Notes: a model not told the origin generated them from the sequence alone. Counted from the stretch's first letter, positions 7,840-15,533 are shown. The stretch: DNA of 33,564 nucleotides from Gordonia sp. ABSL11-1 (GCF_030315685.1 NZ_JASXSI010000039.1:1-33564), one strand, 5' to 3'. Numbers and translations are program-made.

Positions 7840-10179
7840 TCAGCCCTCCAGCAACTCCACACTGGTGATGCGGTGCAGCGAGAACCGTTGTTCCTCATCG
7901 GTTCCCGCGTCGACCGCGATGAGTTGACCCGCGCCGAGCGTTCGCGGTGTCACCACGTGACGGCTCGCCGATCCGTGTGCGTCCACGTAGTCGACGCGCA
8001 GGCGCCGGTTCACCCGTAACGCAAGCTGGATGAGGGCCGTCGCGGACTCGCCACCGCCCGCGGCGCGGACCGGGGCCGCCGACATCGCCGACGACGCGGG
8101 CCGCGCCGACGCCGCGCGATCATGCGACCGCATGCGACTCACCACCGAGATCAGCTGATCCGGGGAGGGCACCGAGCGACGCGCCTGCGGCTGCCGTCGC
8201 TGCCGGGCGACGGTGACCCGGCTCCCGCGTTCGCGCAGATCGACCAGCGTGCCGGACGAATCCTCGCCCGCCGGGGCGAAGCCCGCCGCGCGGAGCTGCT
8301 CCAGGACCTCGCGCACATCGGCCTGGGAGACCGCGACGGTCGGGGCCAGGGCCCGCAGCGCCAGATGCTCGGCGGCCGGGCTGCGCAGGACCGCCGCCAG
8401 TGTCGTCGGATCCTCGCAACGGATGAAGGCCGTCGCCACCCCGACGCGTAGCTGACCGTGTTTACGGGCGACATCCTCGATCAGATAGGTCAACGACTGC
8501 GGTACCGGCGTCCGCGAGTGCGTGGTGAACATCGTCACGAGCTCACTGCTGCTGCGACCGGCGTCCAGCGCCCGTCGGACGGACTCCTCCGAGACGCGAT
8601 ACACCGATGCTGCGCCGCCGGATTCGAGATCGGCGACGAGTTCCACCTGCTCGGCCAGTTCGGGCGTCATCGGGCCCGGGACGGTGAGTGTCAGGTCGGC
8701 CTGGGTGAGGAAGTGATCCACCGGTTGGGGGAGCGCGGAACGCATCGCCGACAACACGGTCGCCTCGTGGCCCCCGTCGTCGGTGTCGCCGATCGCTGCA
8801 CGGCCCACCCGCGTCAGCGCGCCGTGGGCGACGATGCCGAGTTCGCGGGCCTCGCGCACGGTCTCGTCGACGACACGTCGCGAGTATCGCCGGATGTGCC
8901 GCGGATGGTGCCAGTGCACCGACGCGACGAGCGCGTCGGTGTCCACCGGTATCGCCGGTCCGGCGTCCTCGAGCATGTCGAGGATCACGCGCCGCTGGAT
9001 CGGTGCGTACGCGTCGTGCAGCTCACCCGACAGCGCCGCGTAGGCGTTGCCGTCGCGGTCGGGTTCGCCGACCTGCCAGGCCCGGCGGGGCATCTCCAGC
9101 CATGCCTCGACCAAGGCGATCCATTGCCGCTCGGGAGCTTGATGCAGCCAGGTGTCGGCACCCGGTGTCGGTGCGAACGCCAGTTCGCCGGTGTCCGACG
9201 GCGGTGGGGGATCGGGGAATCCGGCGTCGATGAGGCGCAGGAACGCGAGGAGTTCGGCGATGAACGCGACCCGCCGCTGATCGAGGCCCGTCACCTTCGC
9301 CAGACGACGCAACTCCCGTACCCCGAGCGCGCCGCTGCGCAGCACCGACGCGGGTGTCGCGCCGAGGGTGCGCAGAACCGTGGTGGCATGCCGGATCAGT
9401 TCGAGGGCCTCGCCGCCGGCGGCATCGTCGATCGCGGCGGCCGAGAAGCGACGGCGGGCCGAGCTGTCGTGCAGTGCGGGCGCCCGGAGGTCATCGGCAC
9501 GTAGCGGTGGTTCGCCGCGCAACAGCTGCCCGACCATCGGTGGCAATTCGACGGTCTGGTCGTCGACGCGGGCCAGTAACCCGGCGGCGATGAGGCGCGG
9601 CACCGGCTGCTGCGGGTCGGCGTCGACAGCGGCGTCCCGGCTGCGGCCGAGCGCCGGTCCGCGCGACAAGGTCTCGATCAGGCCGCGTTCGCGGTCATCG
9701 AGTCCGTCGATGTCGCCCCGGATCTCGTCGGCATGACGTTCGGCCAGCGGGCCGGTCAGGTGGTGGGCCCGCCAGGGCAGCGCGGCCGGGGCATGCGCGC
9801 CGGTCTCCAGCGCGTCGTCGGGCCCCCAGATCAGAGCGCGGTCGTGCAACAGGCGGACCCGGTCGACGATGTCGCGCTCCTCGGCGCGGCCGGACAGCGC
9901 CTTCACGATGGCGGTGACGCTGGTGGGGGCCGGAATCCGCCCGGTGCCCGCGGTGCCGAGCTCGATCGTCTGCTCGAGGACGGCGACCGACAGCAGATCC
10001 AGACTCTCGCCTGCCAACGCCGACGACGCGGCCGACAGCGCACGCGACGCCAGCACACCGGTGCCGGCGGGAGGCGGCGAGGCAAGGTCCGGACGGGCGG
10101 TGAGCAACCCGACGAGTTCGTCGTCGCCGCGCAGTGCCAGATCGTCGGCCAGGCTGACGCCCTGGTCATCTGCACTCAT
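7840..10179 (-). CDS. Helicase-associated (XPB/Ssl2 N-terminal-like) protein, Rv0862c type
   Basis: A 779-aa cytosolic protein of the Helicase_C_3 / XPB-Ssl2 N-terminal type, a conserved actinobacterial partner gene of bacterial XPB. It has no Walker A or DEAH motif, so it is not itself a helicase. The N-terminus SLADDLALRGDDELVGLLTARPDLASPPP is typical. The middle is many short helical, winged-helix-like segments (LGVRELRRLAKVTGLDQRRV; FLTQADLTLTVPGPMTPEL). The end LRVDYVDAHGSASRHVVTPRTL...EEQRFSLHRITSVELLEG resembles a WYL-like ligand- or nucleic-acid-binding fold. ATG 10179 lies 7 bases from a TAGAAT -10 box, supporting a leaderless start; longer versions would run through the promoter. 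A role in DNA repair is inferred from the XPB association. Confidence 0.85.
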   Translation of the reverse strand: MSADDQGVSLADDLALRGDDELVGLLTARPDLASPPPAGTGVLASRALSAASSALAGESLDLLSVAVLEQTIELGTAGTGRIPAPTSVTAIVKALSGRAEERDIVDRVRLLHDRALIWGPDDALETGAHAPAALPWRAHHLTGPLAERHADEIRGDIDGLDDRERGLIETLSRGPALGRSRDAAVDADPQQPVPRLIAAGLLARVDDQTVELPPMVGQLLRGEPPLRADDLRAPALHDSSARRRFSAAAIDDAAGGEALELIRHATTVLRTLGATPASVLRSGALGVRELRRLAKVTGLDQRRVAFIAELLAFLRLIDAGFPDPPPPSDTGELAFAPTPGADTWLHQAPERQWIALVEAWLEMPRRAWQVGEPDRDGNAYAALSGELHDAYAPIQRRVILDMLEDAGPAIPVDTDALVASVHWHHPRHIRRYSRRVVDETVREARELGIVAHGALTRVGRAAIGDTDDGGHEATVLSAMRSALPQPVDHFLTQADLTLTVPGPMTPELAEQVELVADLESGGAASVYRVSEESVRRALDAGRSSSELVTMFTTHSRTPVPQSLTYLIEDVARKHGQLRVGVATAFIRCEDPTTLAAVLRSPAAEHLALRALAPTVAVSQADVREVLEQLRAAGFAPAGEDSSGTLVDLRERGSRVTVARQRRQPQARRSVPSPDQLISVVSRMRSHDRAASARPASSAMSAAPVRAAGGGESATALIQLALRVNRRLRVDYVDAHGSASRHVVTPRTLGAGQLIAVDAGTDEEQRFSLHRITSVELLEG

Positions 10180-10186
10180 TCGATCG

Positions 10187-10192
10187 ATTCTA
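10187..10192 (-). promoter_or_regulatory. -10 box TAGAAT, leaderless start
   Basis: Read leftward, TAGAAT ends 7 bases before ATG 10179. It is the best -10 match in the window and supports that start codon. Confidence 0.55.
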
Positions 10193-10198
10193 CTGAGC

Positions 10199-10231
10199 CG
10201 GACGGCAGGGGAGGTTTCCCCGGGACGTCCG
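10199..10231. promoter_or_regulatory. Nested palindrome in a divergent promoter region
   Basis: Outer arms cggacg (10199-10204) and cgtccg (10226-10231) enclose inner arms gggga (10208-10212) and tcccc (10217-10221). The palindrome lies in the middle of the 78-base gap between two divergent leaderless-type promoters, so one factor could control both sides. Confidence 0.35.
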
Positions 10232-10245
10232 CCGAGGCCACATGG

Positions 10246-10251
10246 CACAAT
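10246..10251 (+). promoter_or_regulatory. Candidate -10 box CACAAT
   Basis: CACAAT ends 6 bases before GTG 10258. No Shine-Dalgarno sequence is seen, so a leaderless GTG start is likely. Confidence 0.35.
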
Positions 10252-10257
10252 GAGCGC

Positions 10258-10446
10258 GTGGCTGAGAAGAAGAAGTACGTCGACAACGGCTGGCCGAAGG
10301 ACGGGAACGGCGACGCCGCCGAGCACGCCGTCTCCGAGTTCGCGACCCATATCTCCGGTGCGCTGTCGCCGTTCGGTGAGGTCGAGTTCCCCCTGCCGGT
10401 GGACGACCTGCCCTACCTCCAGCCGAAGACCGTCGTCAACCGCTGA
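10258..10446 (+). CDS. Small conserved hypothetical protein (Rv0863 position)
   Basis: A 62-aa soluble acidic protein starting at GTG 10258: VAEKKKYVDNGWPKDGNG, then DAAEHAVSEFATHISGALSPFG and DDLPYLQPKTVVNR. I do not know its function. It occupies the position of Rv0863 in the mycobacterial order, directly before moaC2, and ends 7 bases before the moaC GTG, so it is probably the first gene of the rightward molybdopterin operon. Other in-frame starts are absent nearby because ATG 10242 hits a stop after three codons. No Cys or metal motif is present. Its conservation in this slot argues for a real gene. Confidence 0.7.
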   Translation: MAEKKKYVDNGWPKDGNGDAAEHAVSEFATHISGALSPFGEVEFPLPVDDLPYLQPKTVVNR

Positions 10447-10453
10447 TCAGGCG

Positions 10454-10960
10454 GTGTCCGACAACGGCGACCAGTCGAGCGGGCCGACCGGTTCCCGACT
10501 GAGTCACATCGACTCGGCCGGCGCGGCCCGGATGGTCGACGTGGGCGCCAAGGCGCGGACGAACCGTCGCGCGGTGGCGGGGGGAACGTTCCGGACGACC
10601 GCCGAGGTCATCTCCCTGCTCGCCGACAACCGGCTCCCCAAGGGCGATGTCCTGGCGACCGCCCGTATCGCCGGCATCATGGCGGCCAAACGCACCGACG
10701 AGCTGATCCCGCTGTGCCATCAGCTCGCGTTGTCGTCGGTCGACGTCGACTTCGCGGTCGCCGACGACCACATCGACGTCACCGCGACGGTGACCACCAG
10801 CGGGCAGACCGGTGTCGAGATGGAAGCCCTGACCGCGGTCGCCGTCACCGGGCTCACGCTGCACGACATGGTGAAGGCGGTGGATCGTCGGGCCTCGATG
10901 CATGACATCCGGCTCCTCGAGAAGACCGGCGGCAAGTCGGGGTCGTGGCGACGTGAGTGA
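10454..10960 (+). CDS. moaC: Cyclic pyranopterin monophosphate synthase MoaC
   Basis: Catalyses the second part of the first step of molybdenum cofactor synthesis, turning the MoaA product 3',8-cyclo-7,8-dihydro-GTP into cyclic pyranopterin monophosphate. 168 aa, full length. Seen: LSHIDSAGAARMVDVGAK, KRTDELIPLCHQL at 79-91, GVEMEALTAV at 120-129, HDMVKAVDR near 137-145 with the catalytic-region Lys141, and LLEKTGGKSG at 154-163. GTG 10454 follows the small ORF by 7 bases; the stop overlaps the start of mog by 8 bases, indicating translational coupling. Its partner MoaA is encoded about 3 kb away on the other strand. It matches Rv0864 (moaC2) in position. Confidence 0.95.
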   Translation: MSDNGDQSSGPTGSRLSHIDSAGAARMVDVGAKARTNRRAVAGGTFRTTAEVISLLADNRLPKGDVLATARIAGIMAAKRTDELIPLCHQLALSSVDVDFAVADDHIDVTATVTTSGQTGVEMEALTAVAVTGLTLHDMVKAVDRRASMHDIRLLEKTGGKSGSWRRE

Positions 10961-11453
10961 TCCGGCGCCGACCCGCGGACGTCCGCGGGTGGCGCGGGTT
11001 GTGGTCGCCTCCACACGCGCCAGCCGCGGCGAGTACACCGACCGCACCGGCCCGCTCATCGGCGAGTGGCTCACCGCACGCGGGTTCGTCGTCGACGAGT
11101 TGCTCGTGGTGGCCGACGGCCCGCCCGTCGGGGGAGCGATCCGGGCCGGCGTCTACGCCGATGTCGATCTGATCGTCACGACCGGCGGCACCGGTCTGTC
11201 GCCGACCGACCGCACACCGGAGGAGACCCGCGCGTTGCTGGACGTGGAGATCCAGGGACTGGCCGATGCGATCCGGTCCGCGGGGCTGCCGACGGTGCCG
11301 ACGGCGGTGCTGTCCCGCGGTGTCGCCGGCGTCGCCGGTCGCACGCTCGTCGTGAACCTGCCCGGATCCACCGGCGGGGTCCGCGATGGTTTGTCGGTCC
11401 TCGACGGGGTACTCGACCATGCACTGGATCAGATCCATGGGGGTGATCACTGA
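10953..11453 (+). CDS. mog: MogA/MoaB-type molybdopterin adenylyltransferase
   Basis: Adenylylates molybdopterin before molybdenum insertion. 166 aa, a single MoCF-binding domain. Seen: ARVVVASTRASRGEYTDRTG at the N-terminus, the nucleotide-binding TTGGTG at 76-81 followed by SPTDRTPE with the key Asp86, and LPGSTGG at 136-142. GTG 10953 overlaps the moaC end by 8 bases, and TGATG couples its stop to moaE. Compared with E. coli MogA it has a short Pro/Arg-rich lead (SDPAPTRGRPRVA). It corresponds in position to Rv0865. Whether it acts as MogA or MoaB is not settled by the sequence; the reaction is a family inference. Confidence 0.9.
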   Translation: MSDPAPTRGRPRVARVVVASTRASRGEYTDRTGPLIGEWLTARGFVVDELLVVADGPPVGGAIRAGVYADVDLIVTTGGTGLSPTDRTPEETRALLDVEIQGLADAIRSAGLPTVPTAVLSRGVAGVAGRTLVVNLPGSTGGVRDGLSVLDGVLDHALDQIHGGDH

Positions 11454-11887
11454 TGGCCGTCGTCGCACGAGCTGACCTGTCGGACAGCGTGATCGGACTG
11501 CCCGATCACGAGGCGCTCGTCGCCGCTGCCGCCCGCGGCGCGGCCGGGGCGATCGTCGGGTTCACCGGTGCGGTCCGCGACCACGACGGCGGTCGCGGTG
11601 TCACCCGACTGTCCTACAGCGCGCATCCGACGGCGCAGCAGGTGCTCGAGGACGTCGTCGCCGAGGTGGCTGCCGCAGCCGACGGCGTCCGCGCGGTCGC
11701 GGTCAGCCACCGGGTGGGGGATCTGGACATCGGCGACGTGGCGTTCGTCGTCGCGGTGGCGGCCGACCATCGTCGGGCGGCGTTCGAGACCTGCTCGACG
11801 ATGGTCGACGAGGTCAAGGCACGTCTACCGGTGTGGAAGCATCAATTCTTCTCCGACGGCCGCGACGAGTGGGTCGGTTCGGCATGA
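11453..11887 (+). CDS. moaE: Molybdopterin synthase large subunit MoaE
   Basis: The catalytic subunit that, with thiocarboxylated MoaD, puts two sulfurs into cyclic pyranopterin monophosphate to make molybdopterin. 144 aa. Seen: GAIVGFTGAVRDHDGGRGV at 32-50, LSYSAHPTA, the SHRVGDLDIGDVAFVVAV segment at 85-102, and VKARLPVWKHQFF at 121-133 carrying the active-site lysines 122 and 129. ATG 11453 overlaps the mog stop by one base (TGATG), and its own stop overlaps the next gene as ATGA. Its small subunit is most likely the MoaD encoded leftward at 13642-13890. It matches Rv0866 (moaE2) in position. Confidence 0.95.
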   Translation: MAVVARADLSDSVIGLPDHEALVAAAARGAAGAIVGFTGAVRDHDGGRGVTRLSYSAHPTAQQVLEDVVAEVAAAADGVRAVAVSHRVGDLDIGDVAFVVAVAADHRRAAFETCSTMVDEVKARLPVWKHQFFSDGRDEWVGSA

Positions 11888-12438
11888 CCGTCGCCGACGA
11901 CGGTTCGGCCCCGGAGCATGACCCGCAGCGCGACCCAGGTCGTGACCCGGAGCGTGACCCGCAGCGCAACGAGACGCCCACCGAGCGTCTGGACCGCAAC
12001 TGGGCGAGCCTGTTGCAGGAACTGCGGGTGGTGCAGACCGGTGGTCAGATCCTGACCGGCCTGATGCTGACGATCCCATTCCAGGAGGGATTCGAGGAAC
12101 TCACCACACGTGAGCAACGGATCTTCGTGCTGAGTCTGGTGTTCGCGGTGCTGAGCACCATCACCCTCATCTCACCGGTCGCCCTGCACCGGCTGCTGTT
12201 CCGGCGCCACGCCATCGATCGTCTCGTGGACCGTGCGCACCGGCTGACGCTCATCGGCATCACGTTCCTCGGCCTGGCGCTGACCGGAGTGGTGTCGGTC
12301 ATCTTCGACATCGCCTTCGGCGGGTGGGCGGCGCTGGCCGCGGCGATCATCGCCGTGGCGGTGTTCCTCGTGATGTGGGTGGCCCTGCCGATGCGCGAGC
12401 GCCGGCATCTCGCCGACGACCCGCACGGCCGTCCCTGA
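11884..12438 (+). CDS. DUF6328-like membrane protein
   Basis: A 184-aa protein of unknown function with four predicted membrane helices. The N-terminal 30 residues are a charged repeat of RDP/ERD units (PQRDPGRDPERDPQR). Next comes the conserved TERLDRNWASLLQELRVVQ and then helices around TGGQILTGLMLTIPFQ, IFVLSLVFAVLSTITLIS, LIGITFLGLALTGVVSVIF and LAAAIIAVAVFLVMWVALP; PVALHRLLFRR between helices 2 and 3 is typical of the family. ATG 11884 overlaps the moaE stop (ATGA), so it is co-translated with the molybdopterin genes, though no role in cofactor synthesis is known. The operon ends at the strong hairpin at 12486-12526. Confidence 0.75.
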   Translation: MTVADDGSAPEHDPQRDPGRDPERDPQRNETPTERLDRNWASLLQELRVVQTGGQILTGLMLTIPFQEGFEELTTREQRIFVLSLVFAVLSTITLISPVALHRLLFRRHAIDRLVDRAHRLTLIGITFLGLALTGVVSVIFDIAFGGWAALAAAIIAVAVFLVMWVALPMRERRHLADDPHGRP

Positions 12439-12485
12439 CGTCTGCGTACCGGGTCTCGATCAGGCGACCGACCCCGACCATGGAC

Positions 12486-12526
12486 AAGGGCCCCGCACGG
12501 GCGTGATGCCGTCGTGCGGGGCCCTT
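12486..12526. terminator. Bidirectional intrinsic terminator
   Basis: A perfect 14-bp stem, aagggccccgcacg (12486-12499) with cgtgcggggccctt (12513-12526), and a 13-base loop. It sits between convergent genes, and A/T tracts flank the stem on both sides. It is the strongest hairpin in the window. Confidence 0.85.
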
Positions 12527-12563
12527 CGACTATGGGCCCGGAAGGGCGAGGTCAGCGCCTCAC

Positions 12564-13205
12564 TCAGGGAGTGGGCAGCTGATCCTTGTGCTGGTTGAAC
12601 AGCGCGATCTGATCCGGGTTCAGCTCGTAGCCGGTCTTCTTGGCAGCCTCCCAGAGGTTCTTGACCTCGGGGGTGATCTTGTTGTTGTCGGCGGCCTGGT
12701 CGACGGCCTTGTCGATCTGGCTCTTCACGTCACCGGTGCTCTTGGCCTCCGGGGTCGCGGACCAGTTGAACGGTGCCGGCAGCTGCGGGAGCTGCGGGAG
12801 TGCGGGCTTCTCGGCCGGTGCGGTGCGCGGGGTCGAACCCGACAGCCCGGTGCCGCAGACGGGCCATGCGCCCTTGCCCTGGCCGGCGAGCACACGCTCG
12901 GCGACGACGATCTGCTCCTGCTTGCTGGCCTGATCGGCGCTCGGCGCGAACTCGGTGCCGCCGTGGCCGGCCCAGGTGCTCGGGCTGAACTGCAGGCCAC
13001 CCTGGTAACCGTTGCCGGTGTTGATGGCCCAGTTGCCGCCCGACTCGCACTGGGCGACCTGGTTCCACTCGGCGTCGGTGGCGGCGTTGGCCGAGCCGGT
13101 GCCCAGCATGGCTGCTCCGCCGCCCAGGACGGCACCGGTGAGGGCGACCTTGGCGAGGGTCTTGGTGGTCGTGGTGGTCGTCTGCTTGCGATGACGTCCG
13201 GACAT
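12564..13205 (-). CDS. rpfA: Resuscitation-promoting factor RpfA-like transglycosylase
   Basis: A secreted peptidoglycan hydrolase (lytic transglycosylase-like) that helps dormant cells resume growth. 213 aa. A Sec-type signal (MSGRHRKQTT then a hydrophobic stretch, cleavage likely after SANA at residue 41) leads directly into the Rpf domain: ATDAEWNQVAQCESGGNW with catalytic Glu54, INTGNGYQGGLQFSPSTW, and WPVCGTG. Cys53 and Cys117 should form the family disulfide. The C-terminal half is Pro/Ala-rich and then helical (SQIDKAVDQAADNN), much shorter than in M. tuberculosis RpfA. A strong RBS (gagagagga) precedes ATG 13205. The leader carries a c-di-AMP riboswitch, with a CRP site farther upstream, so two nucleotide signals probably control it. 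Confidence 0.93.
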   Translation of the reverse strand: MSGRHRKQTTTTTTKTLAKVALTGAVLGGGAAMLGTGSANAATDAEWNQVAQCESGGNWAINTGNGYQGGLQFSPSTWAGHGGTEFAPSADQASKQEQIVVAERVLAGQGKGAWPVCGTGLSGSTPRTAPAEKPALPQLPQLPAPFNWSATPEAKSTGDVKSQIDKAVDQAADNNKITPEVKNLWEAAKKTGYELNPDQIALFNQHKDQLPTP

Positions 13206-13226
13206 GTCAGGTGTTTCCTCTCTCCA

Positions 13227-13409
13227 CGCGCCTACGAAGTCAGCTGTCGGGTTCGGGCGAGAGGTGCCCGGGCACGGCCTGGCATGGTGTCCATGCCGTG
13301 TCTTAACCCCAAGGACATCCGAAGATGTCCGGTCTCTACGAGGGTGGGTCCCCCGTCCTCGCTCCTAGATGTCGTACTGGCGTCCCGTGACGGAGCGAGG
13401 TTCGGCGCG
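13227..13409 (-). promoter_or_regulatory. ydaO-yuaA c-di-AMP riboswitch
   Basis: Read leftward, the RNA shows the class signature in order: closing stem P1 cgcgcc (13409-13404) with ggcgcg (13232-13227), gccgaacc, a 9-bp stem cctcgctcc/ggagcgagg, gggggaccca, a ggacatc-TTCG-gatgtcc hairpin, tggggttaaga, a ggcatgg/ccatgcc hairpin, then cccgaacccgacagctga followed by cgtaggcg. It ends 21 bases before the rpfA ATG. In Streptomyces this class lowers rpfA expression when c-di-AMP is high. The consensus comes from memory, but the match is nearly complete. Confidence 0.92.
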
Positions 13410-13418
13410 GCCGACGGA

Positions 13419-13424
13419 ACGTTA
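13419..13424 (-). promoter_or_regulatory. Candidate -10 box TAACGT for rpfA
   Basis: Read leftward, TAACGT would start transcription around 13412, right at the 5' edge of the riboswitch. A second candidate, GACTAT at 13575-13580, would place the CRP site near -52. The sequence does not decide between them. Confidence 0.35.
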
Positions 13425-13506
13425 TGTATGTGGTTACTGATCTGTGACCCCCGAGGGCGTCGTTCGATCACACTACGACGTCTGCGAGCACGAATCACGT
13501 TGTTGG

Positions 13507-13546
13507 CAAGCCTCTTTTCGAGGCTTGAGTGGGGCTTTCGACCCAC
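13507..13546. other. Twin hairpins upstream of the riboswitch
   Basis: caagcctc/gaggcttg (13507-13514 and 13520-13527, loop 5) is followed at once by gtggg/cccac (13529-13533 and 13542-13546). They lie between the CRP site and the riboswitch. They would be in the rpfA leader only if transcription starts near 13568. Role unknown. Confidence 0.45.
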
Positions 13547-13611
13547 ATGTGACGTCATCCCTGCTCACGGGGCGATAGTCGACTTGTGTCCTTCTCGTTA
13601 TCGTCCCGTTA

Positions 13612-13627
13612 TGTGAGGAAGCTCACA
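13612..13627. promoter_or_regulatory. CRP (cAMP receptor protein) binding site
   Basis: tgtga-N6-tcaca is a perfect match to the mycobacterial CRP (Rv3676) consensus. It lies 15 bases past the moaD stop and about 410 bases before the rpfA start. In M. tuberculosis, CRP is known to act directly on rpfA, so this is most likely the rpfA site. Confidence 0.75.
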
Positions 13628-13641
13628 GGCCGATTGTGGCG

Positions 13642-13890
13642 TCAGCCACCGGCAAATGGCGGCAGGACGTCGACGGTGTCGCAGCGACCGAGCCGGGCGT
13701 CGCGGTCACACAGGGCGATCGAGTCGCGCAGATATGAGCACCGGGCCAGCACGCGTTCGAGATCGGGGTTGCCCGCGGCGAGGAATGCTTCGAGCTGGCC
13801 GAGGGTGGCGTCGGAGTCGACGTCGACGACGGCCGACTCGGCGCCCGCGGCCGCGCGCGCGGCAGCGAAGTACCGGATGGTGAGTCGCAT
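13642..13890 (-). CDS. moaD: Molybdopterin synthase sulfur carrier MoaD
   Basis: The small ubiquitin-fold subunit of molybdopterin synthase; its C-terminal Gly-Gly is adenylylated and converted to a thiocarboxylate. 82 aa. It begins MRLTIRYFAAARAAAG as usual for MoaD and ends TVDVLPPFAGG, with the essential terminal double glycine present. ATG 13890 lies 6 bases after the moaA stop, so moaA-moaD are co-transcribed. Its partner MoaE is encoded in the rightward operon at 11453-11887. A CRP site follows the stop but is read as belonging to rpfA. It corresponds to Rv0868c (moaD2). Confidence 0.92.
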   Translation of the reverse strand: MRLTIRYFAAARAAAGAESAVVDVDSDATLGQLEAFLAAGNPDLERVLARCSYLRDSIALCDRDARLGRCDTVDVLPPFAGG

Positions 13891-13896
13891 CCGCGC

Positions 13897-14988
13897 TCAG
13901 CCCCCGATGGCCGACATCGGCCGGTCCGGTTGATGGAAGTCGGGATCGTTCACGCCGTGGCCTGCGGCCTTGGTCCAGACGTTGCCGCGCCAGCGCCGGG
14001 CGATGGCGTCGTCGATGTCGGCGTCCGGCAGATCGCCACGCAGGATGCCGCGCAGGTCGGTCTCGGACTCGGCGAACAGACAGTTGCGCAGGGCGCCGTC
14101 GGCGGTGAGCCGGGCGCGGTCGCAGTCCCCGCAGAACGGGCGGGTGACCGAGGCGATCACGCCGACCCGCGCGGGCTCGCCGTCGACGTCGTATCCGTCG
14201 ACCAGCCAGGTGGCCGCCGGGGCACTCCCACGCGGACGCGGGTCGGGGAGCAGCGTGAAGTGCGATCGCAGGACGGTCAGGATCTCGTCGGCGGTGACCA
14301 TGGACGACCGGTCCCACCGATGATCGGCGTCGAGCGGCATCTGCTCGATGATCCGCAATTGGTAGCCGTGATCGAGGCAGAAGCTCAGCAGGTCGGGCAG
14401 CCGGGCGAGATCCTCGTGGGCGGCCAGCACGGCGTTCACCTTGACCGAGCGGAGTCCGGAGTCGCGTGCGGCGGCGAGTCCGGCGAGGACGTCGTCGAGG
14501 CGGTCGCGCCGGGTGATCACGGCGAATCTCTCGGGATCGACGGTGTCCAGCGACACGTTGACCCGGCCCAGGCCGGCCGAGACGAGGCCGTCGATGCGGC
14601 GGGCGAGGCCGAGGCCGTTGGTGGTCATCGCGATCTCGGGCCGTTCGGGGAGTCCGGTGACGGCGTCGATCAGGTGCTCGAGGTCGCGACGCAGGAGTGG
14701 CTCACCGCCGGTGAAGCGGATCGACCGGATGCCGAGATCGCGCACGGCGACCGTCATCACCCGGATGAGTTCGTCGGTGCTCAGCACCTCGTCCGTGGGC
14801 AGCCAGTCGAGTCCTTCGGCCGGCATGCAGTAGGTGCAGCGCAGGTTGCAGCGATCGGTCACCGACACCCTCAGGTCGGTGACCACGCGGCCGAAGCGGT
14901 CACGTAGCGGACCGTCGGACGGCGTGTCCGGCGGTGCGACCGGGACCGTGGAGCCGGTGGTGGGCAATCCGAGCGCGACGACGGTCAC
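13897..14988 (-). CDS. moaA: GTP 3',8-cyclase MoaA
   Basis: A radical-SAM enzyme with two 4Fe-4S clusters that opens molybdenum cofactor synthesis by cyclising GTP. 363 aa, full length. The SAM cluster motif CNLRCTYC is at Cys47, Cys51 and Cys54; RFTGGEPLLR follows; the second cluster is carried by the CGDCDRARLTADGALRNC segment; and the C-terminus ends SAIGG with the conserved Gly-Gly. The first 26 residues are a non-conserved Pro/Ser/Thr lead. Start GTG 14988 overlaps the TGA of the upstream flavin reductase (GTGA), so the pair is coupled; longer in-frame extensions are shadows of that gene. It matches Rv0869c (moaA2). Confidence 0.95.
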   Translation of the reverse strand: MTVVALGLPTTGSTVPVAPPDTPSDGPLRDRFGRVVTDLRVSVTDRCNLRCTYCMPAEGLDWLPTDEVLSTDELIRVMTVAVRDLGIRSIRFTGGEPLLRRDLEHLIDAVTGLPERPEIAMTTNGLGLARRIDGLVSAGLGRVNVSLDTVDPERFAVITRRDRLDDVLAGLAAARDSGLRSVKVNAVLAAHEDLARLPDLLSFCLDHGYQLRIIEQMPLDADHRWDRSSMVTADEILTVLRSHFTLLPDPRPRGSAPAATWLVDGYDVDGEPARVGVIASVTRPFCGDCDRARLTADGALRNCLFAESETDLRGILRGDLPDADIDDAIARRWRGNVWTKAAGHGVNDPDFHQPDRPMSAIGG

Positions 14989-15533
14989 GACTGCCCCCGC
15001 AGGGCTTCGAGTGATCGAAAGGTGCTGGCGTGGAACACGAGTGGCTCGACGCCCGGGTCGTATCGGAGTGATTCGATGCGCAACAGCACGAGGGTGTGGT
15101 CGCCCGCCGGGATCTCGTTGTACAGCGAACACGACAGACTGGCGGCGGCGTCGGGGATGAAGACCGCGCCGTCGTCGGTGCCGAACGGGGTGATGCCGGC
15201 GAACCGGCCCGCACTCGGACCGGCGAGCTGACGGCACAGATCGGACTGATCGCGGGCGAAGACACTCACCCCGATGGCCGGCGCCGACCGCAGACGCGGC
15301 CACGTCGTCGACGTGTTCTGCACGCACAGGGAGACCAGCGGCGGATCCAGCGACACCGTCGTGAACGCGCTGGCGGCCATGCCGGCGAGCACGGGCGAGC
15401 CGTCGTCGTCGGCGACCCGGCACGCGACCGCGACGACGCCCGACGGGAAACAGCTGTACGCCCGCTTGAGCACCTCGGCATCCGTGGCGGGGGCGAGGTC
15501 GTCGGCGGCGACGATGACCGATTCGAGCGTCAT
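14985..15533 (-). CDS. Flavin reductase-like (HpaC-type) protein
   Basis: A 182-aa FMN/FAD-binding split-barrel protein of the flavin reductase family, which passes electrons from NAD(P)H to free flavin or a partner enzyme. Seen: LKRAYSCFPSGVVAVACRV, GMAASAFTTVSLDPPLVSL, VQNTSTTWPRL, GVSVFARDQSDLCRQLAG, and AGDHTLVLLRIESL with the usual GDH motif. It starts at ATG 15533, overlapping the preceding small gene (ATGA), and ends overlapping moaA (GTGA). This slot is not part of the mycobacterial molybdopterin operon as I remember it. It could supply electrons to MoaA's clusters or simply be a passenger; the sequence cannot tell. Confidence 0.85.
   Translation of the reverse strand: MTLESVIVAADDLAPATDAEVLKRAYSCFPSGVVAVACRVADDDGSPVLAGMAASAFTTVSLDPPLVSLCVQNTSTTWPRLRSAPAIGVSVFARDQSDLCRQLAGPSAGRFAGITPFGTDDGAVFIPDAAASLSCSLYNEIPAGDHTLVLLRIESLRYDPGVEPLVFHASTFRSLEALRGQS

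Noticed and set aside
6777..7868. Rightward open frame of 363 codons opposite rtcB
   Set aside because: Antisense shadow; RtcB motifs on the leftward strand are complete.
12588..13616. Rightward open frame across rpfA and its riboswitch
   Set aside because: It spans a structured leader RNA and a secreted protein gene of the other strand; no motif or RBS.
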